Assembly: GCF_020639365.1 (NCBI RefSeq)
Contig: NZ_JAINUL010000001.1
Location: 6,313,936 to 6,377,935, forward strand
Source of the DNA: Streptomyces flavotricini
GTDB lineage: Bacteria; Actinomycetota; Actinomycetes; Streptomycetales; Streptomycetaceae
DNA: 64,000 nucleotides
Direction: 5' to 3'
How positions within the stretch are numbered: position 1 is the first letter of the stretch; each line of letters begins with the position of its first letter. Of this stretch, positions 7,322 to 18,494 are shown in pieces. The notes under the pieces were generated by a model. The model saw only the letters and a list, made by a program, of their open reading frames with translations, had not been told where the DNA came from and made no database searches. The position numbers and the translations under genes were made by a program.

Positions 7322-8563
7322 ATGCCGCTGACTCCCGAGGACGTGCGGAACAAGCAGTTCACGACCGTCCGCCTCCGAGAAGGCTATGACGAGGACGAGG
7401 TCGATGCCTTCCTCGACGAGGTCGAGTCCGAACTGACGCGCCTGCTGCGCGAGAACGAGGACCTGCGCGCCAAGCTGGCCGCCGCCACGCGTGCCGCCGC
7501 GCAGAACCAGCAGCAGCAGGGCATGCGCAAGCCGGAACCCCAGGATCAGCGCGGCCCCGGAGGCCCCGGCGCCCCCGTGCCCGCCGCCATATCCGGCCCG
7601 CCGGCGCAGCAGGGCCCGCCGCAGATGGGTCCGCCGCAGCTTCCGGGTGGCCAGCCGCAGCTTCCGGCCGGCCCCGGTGGACCTGGACCGCAGGGTCCGG
7701 GCGGCCCGGGCCCGATGGGCGGCCCCATGCACACCATGGGTGGCCAGCAGCAGATGGGCCAGCAGGGCATGGGCCAGCAGGGCATGGGCCAGCAGTCCAT
7801 GGGCGGCCAGAACCCGCTCGGCCAGCAGATGCAGCCCATGGGCCAGCAGATGCAGCCGATGGGCCAGCAGATGCAGCCCATGGGTCAGCAGATGCAGCAG
7901 CAGCAGATGCAGCAGATGCAGCAGCCGCAGCTCCCGCAGCAGGGCCCCGGTGGCGACAGCGCCGCCCGCGTCCTGTCGCTGGCGCAGCAGACCGCCGACC
8001 AGGCGATCGCGGAGGCCCGTTCCGAGGCCAACAAGATCGTCGGCGAGGCGCGCAGCCGCGCCGAGGGCCTGGAGCGGGACGCCCGTGCCAAGGCCGACGC
8101 GCTGGAGCGGGACGCCCAGGAGAAGCACCGCGTCGCGATGGGCTCCCTGGAGTCCGCCCGCGCCACGCTGGAGCGCAAGGTCGAGGACCTGCGGGGCTTC
8201 GAGCGTGAGTACCGTACGCGCCTGAAGTCCTACCTGGAGTCGCAGCTGCGCCAGCTGGAGACCCAGGCCGACGACTCCCTGGCCCCGCCGCGCAACCCGG
8301 CCGGCCCGGCGCTGCCGCCGTCGCCGACCCCGTCGATGGCTCCGGCCGGAGCCATGGGCCACTCGATGGGCGCCCCGTCGCCCATGGGCGGTCCCGCGTC
8401 GATGGGCGGCCCGTCCCCGATGGGCGGCCCCTCGTACGGTGGCCAGCAGCAGATGTCTCCCGCGATGACGCAGCCGATGGCTCCGGTGCGGCCGACCGCC
8501 CCGCAGCCGATGCAGGCGCCGTCGCCGATGCGCGGCTTCCTGATCGACGAGGACGACAACTAG
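7322..8563 (+). CDS. divIVA: DivIVA, polar growth organiser
   Basis: DivIVA forms coiled-coil assemblies at hyphal tips, marks sites of apical growth and branching, and is essential in Streptomyces. The 413-residue product has the N-terminal membrane-binding domain (MPLTPEDVRNKQFTTVRLRE, coiled coil to about residue 60), a long Gln/Met/Gly/Pro-rich segment (about 62-217), a second charged coiled coil (about 222-325), and a Gly/Met/Pro-rich C-terminus. The low-complexity insert between the coiled coils is typical of Streptomyces DivIVA and absent in Bacillus. The gene has a strong hairpin terminator downstream. Confidence 0.96.
   Translation: MPLTPEDVRNKQFTTVRLREGYDEDEVDAFLDEVESELTRLLRENEDLRAKLAAATRAAAQNQQQQGMRKPEPQDQRGPGGPGAPVPAAISGPPAQQGPPQMGPPQLPGGQPQLPAGPGGPGPQGPGGPGPMGGPMHTMGGQQQMGQQGMGQQGMGQQSMGGQNPLGQQMQPMGQQMQPMGQQMQPMGQQMQQQQMQQMQQPQLPQQGPGGDSAARVLSLAQQTADQAIAEARSEANKIVGEARSRAEGLERDARAKADALERDAQEKHRVAMGSLESARATLERKVEDLRGFEREYRTRLKSYLESQLRQLETQADDSLAPPRNPAGPALPPSPTPSMAPAGAMGHSMGAPSPMGGPASMGGPSPMGGPSYGGQQQMSPAMTQPMAPVRPTAPQPMQAPSPMRGFLIDEDDN
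7737..7929 (+). repeat. Met-Gly-Gln tandem repeat coding segment inside divIVA
   Basis: Imperfect tandem copies of a 12-15 base unit encode MGQQ, GMGQQ and MQPMGQQ peptides. The reading frame is kept throughout. Such tracts are prone to length changes by slippage, so copy number may differ between strains. Confidence 0.8.
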
Positions 8564-8595
8564 GCGGTACGCCCTCTGCGGCGCCGTCGGCAGTC

Positions 8596-8641
8596 ACGGG
8601 CCGGGCCCGGTTCCCCCACGGGGGTACCGGGCCCGGCCCGT
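8596..8641 (+). terminator. divIVA transcription terminator
   Basis: A perfect 16 bp inverted repeat has arms at 8596-8611 and 8626-8641 and a small inner C5/G4 stem in the loop, 33 bases after the divIVA stop. There is no long T-run, as is usual in Streptomyces. Confidence 0.85.
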
Positions 8642-8691
8642 TTCCGCGTATCCGGGGGCCTGCGGGGGGCCGCTACAGTGGCCCCCGCAGC

Positions 8692-8765
8692 GGGTCGGTA
8701 GCGCAGAGGTCGTCGCGCCATTCTCCGCAGGAGGGAAGACGCCGGTTCGAATCCGGCTCGGCCCG
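8692..8765 (+). ncRNA. tRNA-like RNA with abnormal anticodon arm
   Basis: The 74 bases fold as a cloverleaf: 7 bp acceptor stem (8692-8698 with 8758-8764, two G-T pairs), T8, A9, a 4 bp GCGC/GCGC D stem with G18G19, and a perfect T arm GCCGG-TTCGAAT-CCGGC (8741-8757). The middle arm is wrong for a tRNA: position 33 is not T, and two registers give anticodon GCA or CAG, neither with a clean 5 bp stem. The acceptor stem can extend by 6 more pairs (8686-8691 with 8765-8770), so there is no free discriminator or CCA. A -10-like TACAGT lies at 8674-8679, and terminators flank the unit. It could be a degenerate tRNA or a tRNA-mimicking regulatory RNA. Confidence 0.5.
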
Positions 8766-8782
8766 CTGCGTGCGCGGAACGA

Positions 8783-8819
8783 CGAACGGCGCCCCCCCCG
8801 TGAGGGAGGGCGCCGTTCG
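8783..8819. terminator. bidirectional terminator between tRNA-like RNA and ileS
   Basis: CGAACGGCGCCC (8783-8794) pairs perfectly with GGGCGCCGTTCG (8808-8819). On the + strand it is followed by GTTCTT. It lies 12 bases past the ileS stop on the other strand, so it can serve both transcripts. Confidence 0.8.
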
Positions 8820-8830
8820 GTTCTTCCCGC

Positions 8831-11977
<3,147 letters not shown>

Positions 11978-11999
11978 GAGGCTGAACTCTTCCTCCGGC

Positions 12000-12245
12000 G
12001 GGGTGTCACTTCCGTCCGGAGGGACGAGAGCCGCCCTCGTTCCCAAGGACCTGCTGCTCCCGCGGTACCACCCTCCTTGGCCGCCGGACGGATCCGGTGG
12101 CCCCCTCATTGGGGTGCGAAGCCGGTTCTACTGGCCCCACGGGGATCCGTACGGGCTTTCTTCCGGCGGCTCAGGGGTGATCCTTCGCATCGCGCTCGCC
12201 CCCGGGCTCTCACCGTCCCCGGGTCGCTCCTGGCTGCGTCCGACG
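12000..12245 (-). promoter_or_regulatory. ileS T-box leader (tRNA-Ile sensing riboswitch)
   Basis: Upstream of ileS, the - strand carries the T-box core AGGGTGGTACCGCG (12074 down to 12061), whose bulge pairs with the uncharged tRNA CCA end. A stem-I-like region further 5' contains ATC at 12181-12179, a suitable isoleucine specifier codon. Downstream, GGGAACGAG and CTCGTCCC (about 12043-12021) can form a competing hairpin. Actinobacterial ileS T-boxes are known to act mainly on translation by exposing or hiding the Shine-Dalgarno; the purine-rich GGAGGAAGAG lies just before the ATG. Exact stem boundaries are inferred. Confidence 0.9.
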
Positions 12246-12582
12246 CTACTCGTCCCCGTCCATGCCTTTCGCTGGGCCCAGTGTACGGGGCGGGGGCGCG
12301 CTCGGCAGACCGGTTTACGGGGGGTCGGGTCGGGGGTCGCGGCGGGGCTCGGGACCGGGTTCGCGGCCGGGGCCGGGCGGGTGGCGGCGTGACCCGAATG
12401 GGCCGGTGCGCCGGTCCGGGCTCCGGTGGGACGGGAGTGGCGGATTACCGGGCTCCCTGCTGGGCACAACGGATGCAGGTTGGCATCGATGGACGCGTGC
12501 CCCGTTGCCGCGAGGCCGGAGTCGATTTATCGTTCCGGCACGATTCGCGAGCAAGATCACAGTATGTGAAGGGGCCGCGGCC
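12246..12582. other. gene-free stretch between ileS leader and the DksA-like gene
   Basis: These 337 bases are divergent intergenic DNA. On the - strand, TACACT (12285-12280) is a possible -10 for ileS. The middle is G-rich low-complexity sequence with no credible gene. At the right end, TCACA-GTA-TGTGA (12557-12569) is a perfect dyad 13 bases before the next start codon. Confidence 0.5.
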
Positions 12583-13482
12583 ATGGTGGCGAAGAAGACC
12601 GCCGGGAGAACTGCCGAGAAGGCTGTCGGAAAGGCCGTCGGGAAGGCCGCGGCGGCCGAGGGTGCGGCTCCGGCCCGGAAGAAGACGACCGCCGCCGGGA
12701 AGACGACGGTCGCGAACTCCACGACCCGGGCGCCGGCGAAGTCGGCGACGAAGGCCGTGGCCAAGGCCGTGGCCAAGGCTGTGGCGAAGGCGGCGGAGAA
12801 ACCGGCGGCCAAGGCGGCCGACAAGGCGCCCGTCGAGAAGGCGAATGCCAAGAAGGTGCCCGCCAAGAAGGCGGGTGCCAAGAAGGCGACCGGCGTCGGG
12901 AAGACGACCGCGAGGAAGGCCACGGCCAAGGCGGCCGCGGCCGAGGGGGCGGCGCAGGCCGCGCAACAGACGGGAGCCCGGAAAGTGGTTGCCAAGAAGA
13001 GCACCGGCACGGCCAGGAAGACGGCTGCGGCCGCCACGAGCGGACTGCCGAAGGTCAGGGTCACGGCAGCAACGGCCCTGGCGCCGGGCGAGCTGGCCGT
13101 ACGGCCCGGCGAGGACCCCTGGACCCCGGCGGAGGTGGCCGAGGCCCGTGCCGAGCTCCAGAGCGAGGTGCTGCGCCTGCGCGACGAGCTCCAGGCCTCC
13201 GACGCGGCCATCTCGGGCCTGATGCGGGACTCCGGCGACGGAGCGGGCGACGACCAGGCCGACACGGGCACCAAGAACATCACCCGGGAGTCCGAGCTGG
13301 CCCTGGCCGCGAACGCCCGCGAGATGCTCGAACAGACCGAGCGGGCCGTGGAGCGGCTGGACGCGGGCACGTACGGGCTCTGCGAGAACTGCGGCCAGCC
13401 CATCGGGAAGGCCAGGATGCAGGCCTTCCCGCGGGCGACGCTGTGCGTGGACTGCAAGCAGAAGCAGGAGCGCAGGCACTGA
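12583..13482 (+). CDS. DksA/TraR-family zinc-finger protein with Lys/Ala-rich histone-like N-terminus
   Basis: The 299-residue product has two parts. Residues 1 to about 150 are Ala/Lys repeats (AKKA, KKAT, AKAV), like the tails of histone H1-like and HupS proteins, which bind DNA non-specifically. The C-terminal half resembles DksA/TraR: a helical hairpin (ELQSEVLRLRDELQASDAAI, and NAREMLEQTERAVERLDAGT), then a four-Cys zinc finger at Cys267, Cys270, Cys288 and Cys291. DksA proteins enter the RNA polymerase secondary channel and act with ppGpp. The acidic tip expected of DksA is not clear here. A role as transcription or nucleoid regulator is inference. The ATG at 12583 was chosen because everything upstream in frame is intergenic. 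Confidence 0.85.
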   Translation: MVAKKTAGRTAEKAVGKAVGKAAAAEGAAPARKKTTAAGKTTVANSTTRAPAKSATKAVAKAVAKAVAKAAEKPAAKAADKAPVEKANAKKVPAKKAGAKKATGVGKTTARKATAKAAAAEGAAQAAQQTGARKVVAKKSTGTARKTAAAATSGLPKVRVTAATALAPGELAVRPGEDPWTPAEVAEARAELQSEVLRLRDELQASDAAISGLMRDSGDGAGDDQADTGTKNITRESELALAANAREMLEQTERAVERLDAGTYGLCENCGQPIGKARMQAFPRATLCVDCKQKQERRH

Positions 13483-13613
13483 GGGGCCACGGGCCGGGCT
13501 GCCGCCGCGGGCGGACCCTGACGTACTCTCGTGTCTCGTCGGGGTCCAGGGGCCCGGCGGGGCCGTAGGGCCGCGTCGTCGGCGACCTGGTTCGAGCTAG
13601 TCGAGGGACTCAC

Positions 13614-14174
13614 GTGGCAGAGGCGGAGAGCATCATCGGTACGCCGGAGGTCGGGGACGACGCCCAGCCGGAGTCCGCCGCGCCCAAGGGGCGTCGGCGG
13701 ATCGTCGCGCTGCTCGTCGTCGCGCTGCTCGCCTACCTGCTCGACTTCGGCAGCAAGATGCTGGTCGTCGCGAAGCTGGAGCACGAGCCGCCGATCCGGA
13801 TCATCGGCGATCTGCTGAAGTTCGAGGCGATCCGCAACCCGGGCGCCGCGTTCGGCTTCGGCGAGGCCTTCACCATCATCTTCACGTGCATCGCGGCCAC
13901 CGTGATCATCGTGATCGTGCGGCTGGCCCGCAAGCTCTACAGCCTGCCGTGGGCGATCGCCCTGGGCCTGCTGCTGGGCGGCGCGCTGGGCAACCTCACC
14001 GACCGGATCTTCCGTTCGCCCGGGGTGTTCCGGGGGGCCGTGGTCGACTTCATCGCACCCGCCCACTTCGCCGTCTTCAACCTCGCGGACTCGGCGATCG
14101 TGTGCGGCGGCATCCTGATCGTGCTGCTGTCCTTCAGGGGTCTGGACCCGGACGGCACCGTCCACAAGGACTGA
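13614..14174 (+). CDS. lspA: LspA, prolipoprotein signal peptidase II
   Basis: LspA removes the signal peptide from diacylglyceryl-prolipoproteins, the step after Lgt (gene at 56023). The 186-residue product has four membrane spans and the conserved boxes RNPGAAFG, GGALGNLTDR, VVDF and FNLADSAI. The last two hold the catalytic aspartates Asp145 and Asp159. A cytoplasmic N-terminal extension of about 28 residues is common in actinobacteria. The GTG start at 13614 begins MAEAESIIGT. Confidence 0.96.
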   Translation: MAEAESIIGTPEVGDDAQPESAAPKGRRRIVALLVVALLAYLLDFGSKMLVVAKLEHEPPIRIIGDLLKFEAIRNPGAAFGFGEAFTIIFTCIAATVIIVIVRLARKLYSLPWAIALGLLLGGALGNLTDRIFRSPGVFRGAVVDFIAPAHFAVFNLADSAIVCGGILIVLLSFRGLDPDGTVHKD

Positions 14175-14215
14175 TCGCGGGACGGGTGCACCGTCGAGTC
14201 CTGCATACTCGACAG

Positions 14216-15157
14216 GTGAGTACGATTCCCGAGATCCGCACCCTGCCCGTTCCCGATGGCCTCGAAGGCGAGCGCGTGGACGCCGCCATCGCCCGCATGT
14301 TCGGTTTTTCCCGGACGAAGGCGGCCGAGCTCGCCGCCGCGGGGAAGGTGTCGGTCGACGGCAGCGTCGTCGGGAAGTCCGAGCGCGTGCACGGCGGCGC
14401 CTGGCTCGAAGTCGAGATGCCCGCGCCGCCGCGGCCGGTCGAGCTCGTCGCCGAGCCGGTCCCGGGCATGGAGATCGTCCATGACGACGACGACATCGTC
14501 GTCATCATGAAGCCGGTGGGCGTCGCCGCCCACCCGAGCCCCGGCTGGACCGGCACCACCGTCATCGGCGGCCTCGCCGCCGCCGGGTACCGCATCTCCA
14601 CCTCCGGCGCGTCCGAGCGCCAGGGCGTCGTGCACCGACTCGACGTCGGCACCTCCGGCCTGATGGCCGTCGCCAAGTCGGAGCGCGCGTACACCTCGCT
14701 GAAGAACCAGTTCCGCGAGCGGGTCGTGGACAAGCGCTACCACGCGCTCGTCCAGGGCCACCCCGACCCGATGAGCGGCACGATCGACGCGCCGATCGGG
14801 CGCCACCCCAGCGCGGACTACAAGTGGGCCGTGACCCAGGAGGGCAAGCCCTCCGTCACCCACTACGACCTGATCGAGGCCTTCCGCGCGGCCTCACTGC
14901 TCGACATCAAGCTGGAGACGGGGCGCACGCACCAGATCCGCGTGCACATGTCCGCGCACCGCCACCCCTGCGTCGGCGACCTCACGTACGGCGCCGACCC
15001 GACGGTGGCCAAGCGGCTGGGCCTGACCCGGCAGTGGCTGCACGCGGTGCGGCTCGGGTTCGAGCACCCGGCGGACGGCCAGTGGGTGGAGTTCGAGAGC
15101 ACCTACCCGGCGGACCTGCAGCACGCGCTGGACGTGATCCGGGCCGAGAGCGAGTGA
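14216..15157 (+). CDS. RluA-family 23S rRNA-type pseudouridine synthase
   Basis: The 313-residue product has an N-terminal S4 RNA-binding domain (ERVDAAIARMFGFSRTKAAELAAAG) and a catalytic domain with the signature GVVHRLDVGTSGLM, where Asp143 is the nucleophile. It turns selected uridines of RNA into pseudouridine; the RluD-like architecture suggests large-subunit rRNA. The GTG start at 14216 gives MSTIPEIRTLPVPDG; frame further upstream overlaps lspA. The pair lspA-rluA-family is a frequent bacterial arrangement. The exact target base cannot be told. Confidence 0.92.
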   Translation: MSTIPEIRTLPVPDGLEGERVDAAIARMFGFSRTKAAELAAAGKVSVDGSVVGKSERVHGGAWLEVEMPAPPRPVELVAEPVPGMEIVHDDDDIVVIMKPVGVAAHPSPGWTGTTVIGGLAAAGYRISTSGASERQGVVHRLDVGTSGLMAVAKSERAYTSLKNQFRERVVDKRYHALVQGHPDPMSGTIDAPIGRHPSADYKWAVTQEGKPSVTHYDLIEAFRAASLLDIKLETGRTHQIRVHMSAHRHPCVGDLTYGADPTVAKRLGLTRQWLHAVRLGFEHPADGQWVEFESTYPADLQHALDVIRAESE

Positions 15158-15621
15158 CCGCTTTCACGGTCCGGGTGGCCGGGACGGAGACTGACCTGGC
15201 GGCGTGCTTCGCGGTGCGGACCGAGGTGTTCGTGGTCGAGCAGTCCGTACCGGAGTCGATCGAGTACGACGCGTACGACGCGGTCGCGGTGCACCTGCTG
15301 GCCGTGGGGTCCGACGGGGAGCCGCTGGGCACCGGCCGGCTGCTGCACGGACCGGCGGCGCAGGCCAAGACGGGCGGCGACCCGGCGGTCGGCTCGCTGG
15401 GGCGGCTCGCCGTACGCAAGGCCGCGCGCGGGCTGGGCGTCGGGGTGGCACTGGTCCGGGCGATCGAGGCGGAGGCGGCCCGGCTGGGCCTGACCGCCGT
15501 GGACCTGGGCGCGCAGACGCACGCGCTGGGCTTCTACGAGGGTCTCGGGTACGAGGCCTACGGCCCGGAGTTCGAGGACGCGGGCATCCCGCACCGGGCG
15601 ATGCGGCGCGCACTGCCGTAG
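15154..15621 (+). CDS. GNAT-family N-acetyltransferase
   Basis: This 155-residue acetyltransferase has the acetyl-CoA binding segment LGRLAVRKAARGLGVGVALV (Q/R-x-x-G-x-G/A type) and a C-terminal HALGFYEGLGYEAYGPEFEDAGIPHRAM, the pattern of the ElaA-like GNAT branch. The substrate is unknown. Its GTG start overlaps the stop of the pseudouridine synthase gene by 4 nt, so the two are translated together. Confidence 0.85.
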   Translation: MTAFTVRVAGTETDLAACFAVRTEVFVVEQSVPESIEYDAYDAVAVHLLAVGSDGEPLGTGRLLHGPAAQAKTGGDPAVGSLGRLAVRKAARGLGVGVALVRAIEAEAARLGLTAVDLGAQTHALGFYEGLGYEAYGPEFEDAGIPHRAMRRALP

Positions 15622-15841
15622 CCCCGGCCGCGAAGCCCTGCGCCGGGCAGGAGTCGGGTGCGCCGAGGGGCGCGGAGGCAGGGCCCCGGCCGCGCGGCAC
15701 CGGCCCGCCCGCATCGTGCCCCGCCCGCGGTCGGCGTGCGGGGCAGCGTCCCGGCGCGGGCTCGCCCGGCTGGTGTGCCGACACGCGGAAGCGGCCTTCC
15801 GACCGCAGGGCCCAGCGGCAGCGGCCTGGCAGGGTGGGGGA

Positions 15842-17434
15842 GTGGATCAGCTTGCTCTGCTGTTCGTGCTGCTGCTCGGGGCCGTGGTCAGCGTCCCGCT
15901 CGGGGACCGGCTCGGGCTGCCCGCGCCCGTCCTGATGACCGTCGGCGGGGTCGCGCTCGCGCTGGTCCCGGCCGTGCCGAACGTCGACGTCCCACCCGAG
16001 TACATCCTGCCGCTCGTCCTGCCCCCGCTGCTCTACGCCTCGGCGCAGCGCACCTCCTGGCGGCAGTTCGCCGCCAACGTCCGGCCCATCCTGCTGCTCG
16101 CCGTGGCCCTCGTGTTCGTCACGACCGCCGCGGTCGCCGCCGTCGCGAACGCCGTCGTCCCCGGCCTGCCGCTCGCCGCCGCGGTCGCGCTCGGCGCGCT
16201 CGTGGCCCCGCCCGATCCCGTCGCCGCGACCGCCGTCGCCGGCGCCCTCGGGCTGCCGCGCCGCATGGTGTCGATCCTGGAGGGCGAGGGCCTGTTCAAC
16301 GACGTCACCGCGATCGTGCTCTACCACGTGGCCATCTCCGCCGCCGTCAGCGGCAGCTTCTCCTGGCCGGACGCGCTGGGGGAGTTCGTGCTCTCCGCCG
16401 TGGTCGCCGTCGCCGTCGGGCTGGGACTGGGCTGGGCCGCCAACGCGCTCATGGGGCGGCTCGGCGATGCCACGCTCCAGATCGGGCTGACGCTGCTGGT
16501 GCCGTTCGTGTCGTACGTGGTGGCCGAGGAGCTCCAGGGGTCGGGGGTGCTGGCCGTGCTCACGACGGCCCTGTTCCTCGCGGAGTACGCCTCCGACGCG
16601 GACGACGTGCTCGGGCGGCTCGCCGGGCACACGTTCTGGGAGGTCGTGGACATGCTGGTCACGGGCGTGGCGTTCGGGCTGATCGGGCTGGAGCTGCACA
16701 ACGTGTTCGGCGTCGCTGCCGGCCGCGAGTGGGAGATGGCGGGGTGGGCGGCCGCCGTGACCGCGGTCGTCGTCGGCGTACGGCTGCTGTGGCTGCTGCC
16801 GGCCGGCTGGCTGGCCAAGCGGCTGCACAAGCGGCGCGACTACGACGAGGAGATCCCGCTGAGCTGGCGGGAGAGCGTGGTGATGTGGTGGGCCGGGATG
16901 CGCGGGGTGGCCTCGGTGGCACTGGCGCTGGCCATTCCGCTGACGGTGGACGGCGGGGCGCCGTTTCCCGGGCGGGACCAGATCATCTTCATCGCGTTCG
17001 CCGTGATCATGGTGACGCTGGTCTGCCAGGGGCTGACGCTGCCCTGGCTGGTGCGGCTGCTGGGCGTGGAGGCCGACGAGGACGCCGAGCGGGAGACCGA
17101 GCGGAAGCTGGCGATCCGCGCGGCGAAGGCGGCGAAGCGGCGGCTGAAGGAGATCGAGGAGGTGGAGGACCTGCCGGAGGACCTGGTGGAGGTGCTGTAC
17201 CGGCGGGCGTACGACGTGGGGGCGAGGATCAGCCCCGACATGGTGGACGAGGAGCGGCGGGAAGCGTACGCGAAGCGGGTGGAGCGGATCCGGGACGTCC
17301 AGCGGATCCAGCGGGAGATGATGTCGGCGGCGCGGCACGAGGTGCTGGCCGCGCGCAGTGAGCCGGGCGCGGACCCGGAGATCGTGGACCGGGTCCTGCG
17401 CCACCTGGACGTCCGCAGCCTCCGCAGCAGTTAG
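15842..17434 (+). CDS. CPA1-family monovalent cation/proton antiporter
   Basis: The 530-residue membrane protein has about 12 hydrophobic segments with the CPA1 landmarks: VALGALVAPPDPVAATAVAG (the ND/DP-type ion-site helix), EGEGLFNDVTAIVLYHVA (with the essential Asp of the unwound helix), and WAGMRGVASVALALAIP. It ends in a charged helical cytoplasmic tail of about 110 residues (AKAAKRRLKEIEEVEDL). It probably exchanges Na+ or K+ for protons in pH and salt balance. The GTG at 15842 (MDQLALLFVLL) was chosen because upstream frame is not hydrophobic and reads as leader sequence. Confidence 0.9.
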   Translation: MDQLALLFVLLLGAVVSVPLGDRLGLPAPVLMTVGGVALALVPAVPNVDVPPEYILPLVLPPLLYASAQRTSWRQFAANVRPILLLAVALVFVTTAAVAAVANAVVPGLPLAAAVALGALVAPPDPVAATAVAGALGLPRRMVSILEGEGLFNDVTAIVLYHVAISAAVSGSFSWPDALGEFVLSAVVAVAVGLGLGWAANALMGRLGDATLQIGLTLLVPFVSYVVAEELQGSGVLAVLTTALFLAEYASDADDVLGRLAGHTFWEVVDMLVTGVAFGLIGLELHNVFGVAAGREWEMAGWAAAVTAVVVGVRLLWLLPAGWLAKRLHKRRDYDEEIPLSWRESVVMWWAGMRGVASVALALAIPLTVDGGAPFPGRDQIIFIAFAVIMVTLVCQGLTLPWLVRLLGVEADEDAERETERKLAIRAAKAAKRRLKEIEEVEDLPEDLVEVLYRRAYDVGARISPDMVDEERREAYAKRVERIRDVQRIQREMMSAARHEVLAARSEPGADPEIVDRVLRHLDVRSLRSS

Positions 17435-17437
17435 CGG

Positions 17438-17475
17438 GGGTGCGGCTCCGCCCGGGGGCGGGCGGAGCCGCACCC
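17438..17475. terminator. bidirectional terminator, antiporter / epimerase
   Basis: A perfect 16 bp inverted repeat (17438-17453 with 17460-17475) separates two convergent genes, the + strand antiporter and the - strand epimerase, and lies within a few bases of both stop codons. Confidence 0.85.
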
Positions 17476-17477
17476 GG

Positions 17478-18494
17478 TCAGACCTGGTAGCGGGACGGGG
17501 CGAAGAGGTCGGGGTTCGAGGCGATCCAGTCCGAGGTGAGGGACAGGCCCCGCGTCAGGGAGACCCGCGGCGTCCAGCCCGCCCAGTCCCGGGCGCGGGA
17601 GTTGTCCGACAGCAGGCGGTGGACCTCGCTTCCCGTCGGGCGGAGCCGGGACGCGTCCACCACGACCTGCGCGTCGCGGCCCGACGCCGCGATCAGCGCC
17701 CGCGCCAGGTCGCCGATCGAGATCTCCTCGCCCGTACCGAGGTTGACCACCTCGCCCAGCGCCCGGTCGCACTCCGCCACCGCGAGGAAGCCCTCGGCCG
17801 TGTCCGTCACGTACGTGAAGTCCCGGGTCGGGGACAGGGAGCCGAGCCGGATCTCCCGCGCCCCCGCGTGCAGCTGCGCCAGGATCGTCGGGATCACGGC
17901 CCGCGCCGACTGGCGGGGGCCGTACGTGTTGAACGGCCGGACCACCGTCACCGGCAGCTCGAACGCGTGGTGGAACGACAGCGCCATCATGTCCGCGCCG
18001 ATCTTGGACGCCGAGTACGGGGACTGCGGCTGGAGCGGGTGCGATTCCGCTATCGGGGCCGTCAGCGCCGTGCCGTAGACCTCGCTCGTGGACGTGTGCA
18101 CCAGCCGCCGCACCCCGTGCCGCCGGCAGGCCTCCGCCATGTTCTCCGTACCCGTCACATTGGTCTGCACGTACGCGCCCGGCGAGGCGTAGCTGTACGG
18201 GATCCCGATCAGCGCCGCCAGGTGGAAGACGGTGTCGCAGCCCTCCACCGCGTCGCTGACCCGGCCCGCGTCGCGGATGTCGCCCGCCCACATCTCGACC
18301 GGGCCGTCGGGGTCGGCGAGGTGGTGCGCCAGGTGGCCCTTCTCCGCGTACGGCTTGTAGTGGACGAAGGCGCGGACCCGGGCGCCCCGCGCCACCAGCA
18401 GGTCGACCAGGGTGGAGCCGATGAACCCCTCGGCTCCGGTGACCAGGACCGTACGGCCCGTCCAGGGGTTCACGGTGTTCGTGTGGGTGTTCAT
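17478..18494 (-). CDS. NAD-dependent sugar-nucleotide epimerase/dehydratase (SDR)
   Basis: The 338-residue extended SDR has the NAD-binding loop VTGAEGFIGSTL (residues 18-29) and the catalytic Tyr160 and Lys164 in SPYSASKIGADMM, with the preceding TSTSEVYG. It resembles 4,6-dehydratases and 4-epimerases that act on UDP- or dTDP-hexoses. It overlaps the upstream MurG-like gene by 4 nt (ATGA), so both are expressed together, and may supply or modify the sugar donor used by that glycosyltransferase. The sugar substrate cannot be decided from sequence. Confidence 0.85.
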   Translation of the reverse strand: MNTHTNTVNPWTGRTVLVTGAEGFIGSTLVDLLVARGARVRAFVHYKPYAEKGHLAHHLADPDGPVEMWAGDIRDAGRVSDAVEGCDTVFHLAALIGIPYSYASPGAYVQTNVTGTENMAEACRRHGVRRLVHTSTSEVYGTALTAPIAESHPLQPQSPYSASKIGADMMALSFHHAFELPVTVVRPFNTYGPRQSARAVIPTILAQLHAGAREIRLGSLSPTRDFTYVTDTAEGFLAVAECDRALGEVVNLGTGEEISIGDLARALIAASGRDAQVVVDASRLRPTGSEVHRLLSDNSRARDWAGWTPRVSLTRGLSLTSDWIASNPDLFAPSRYQV

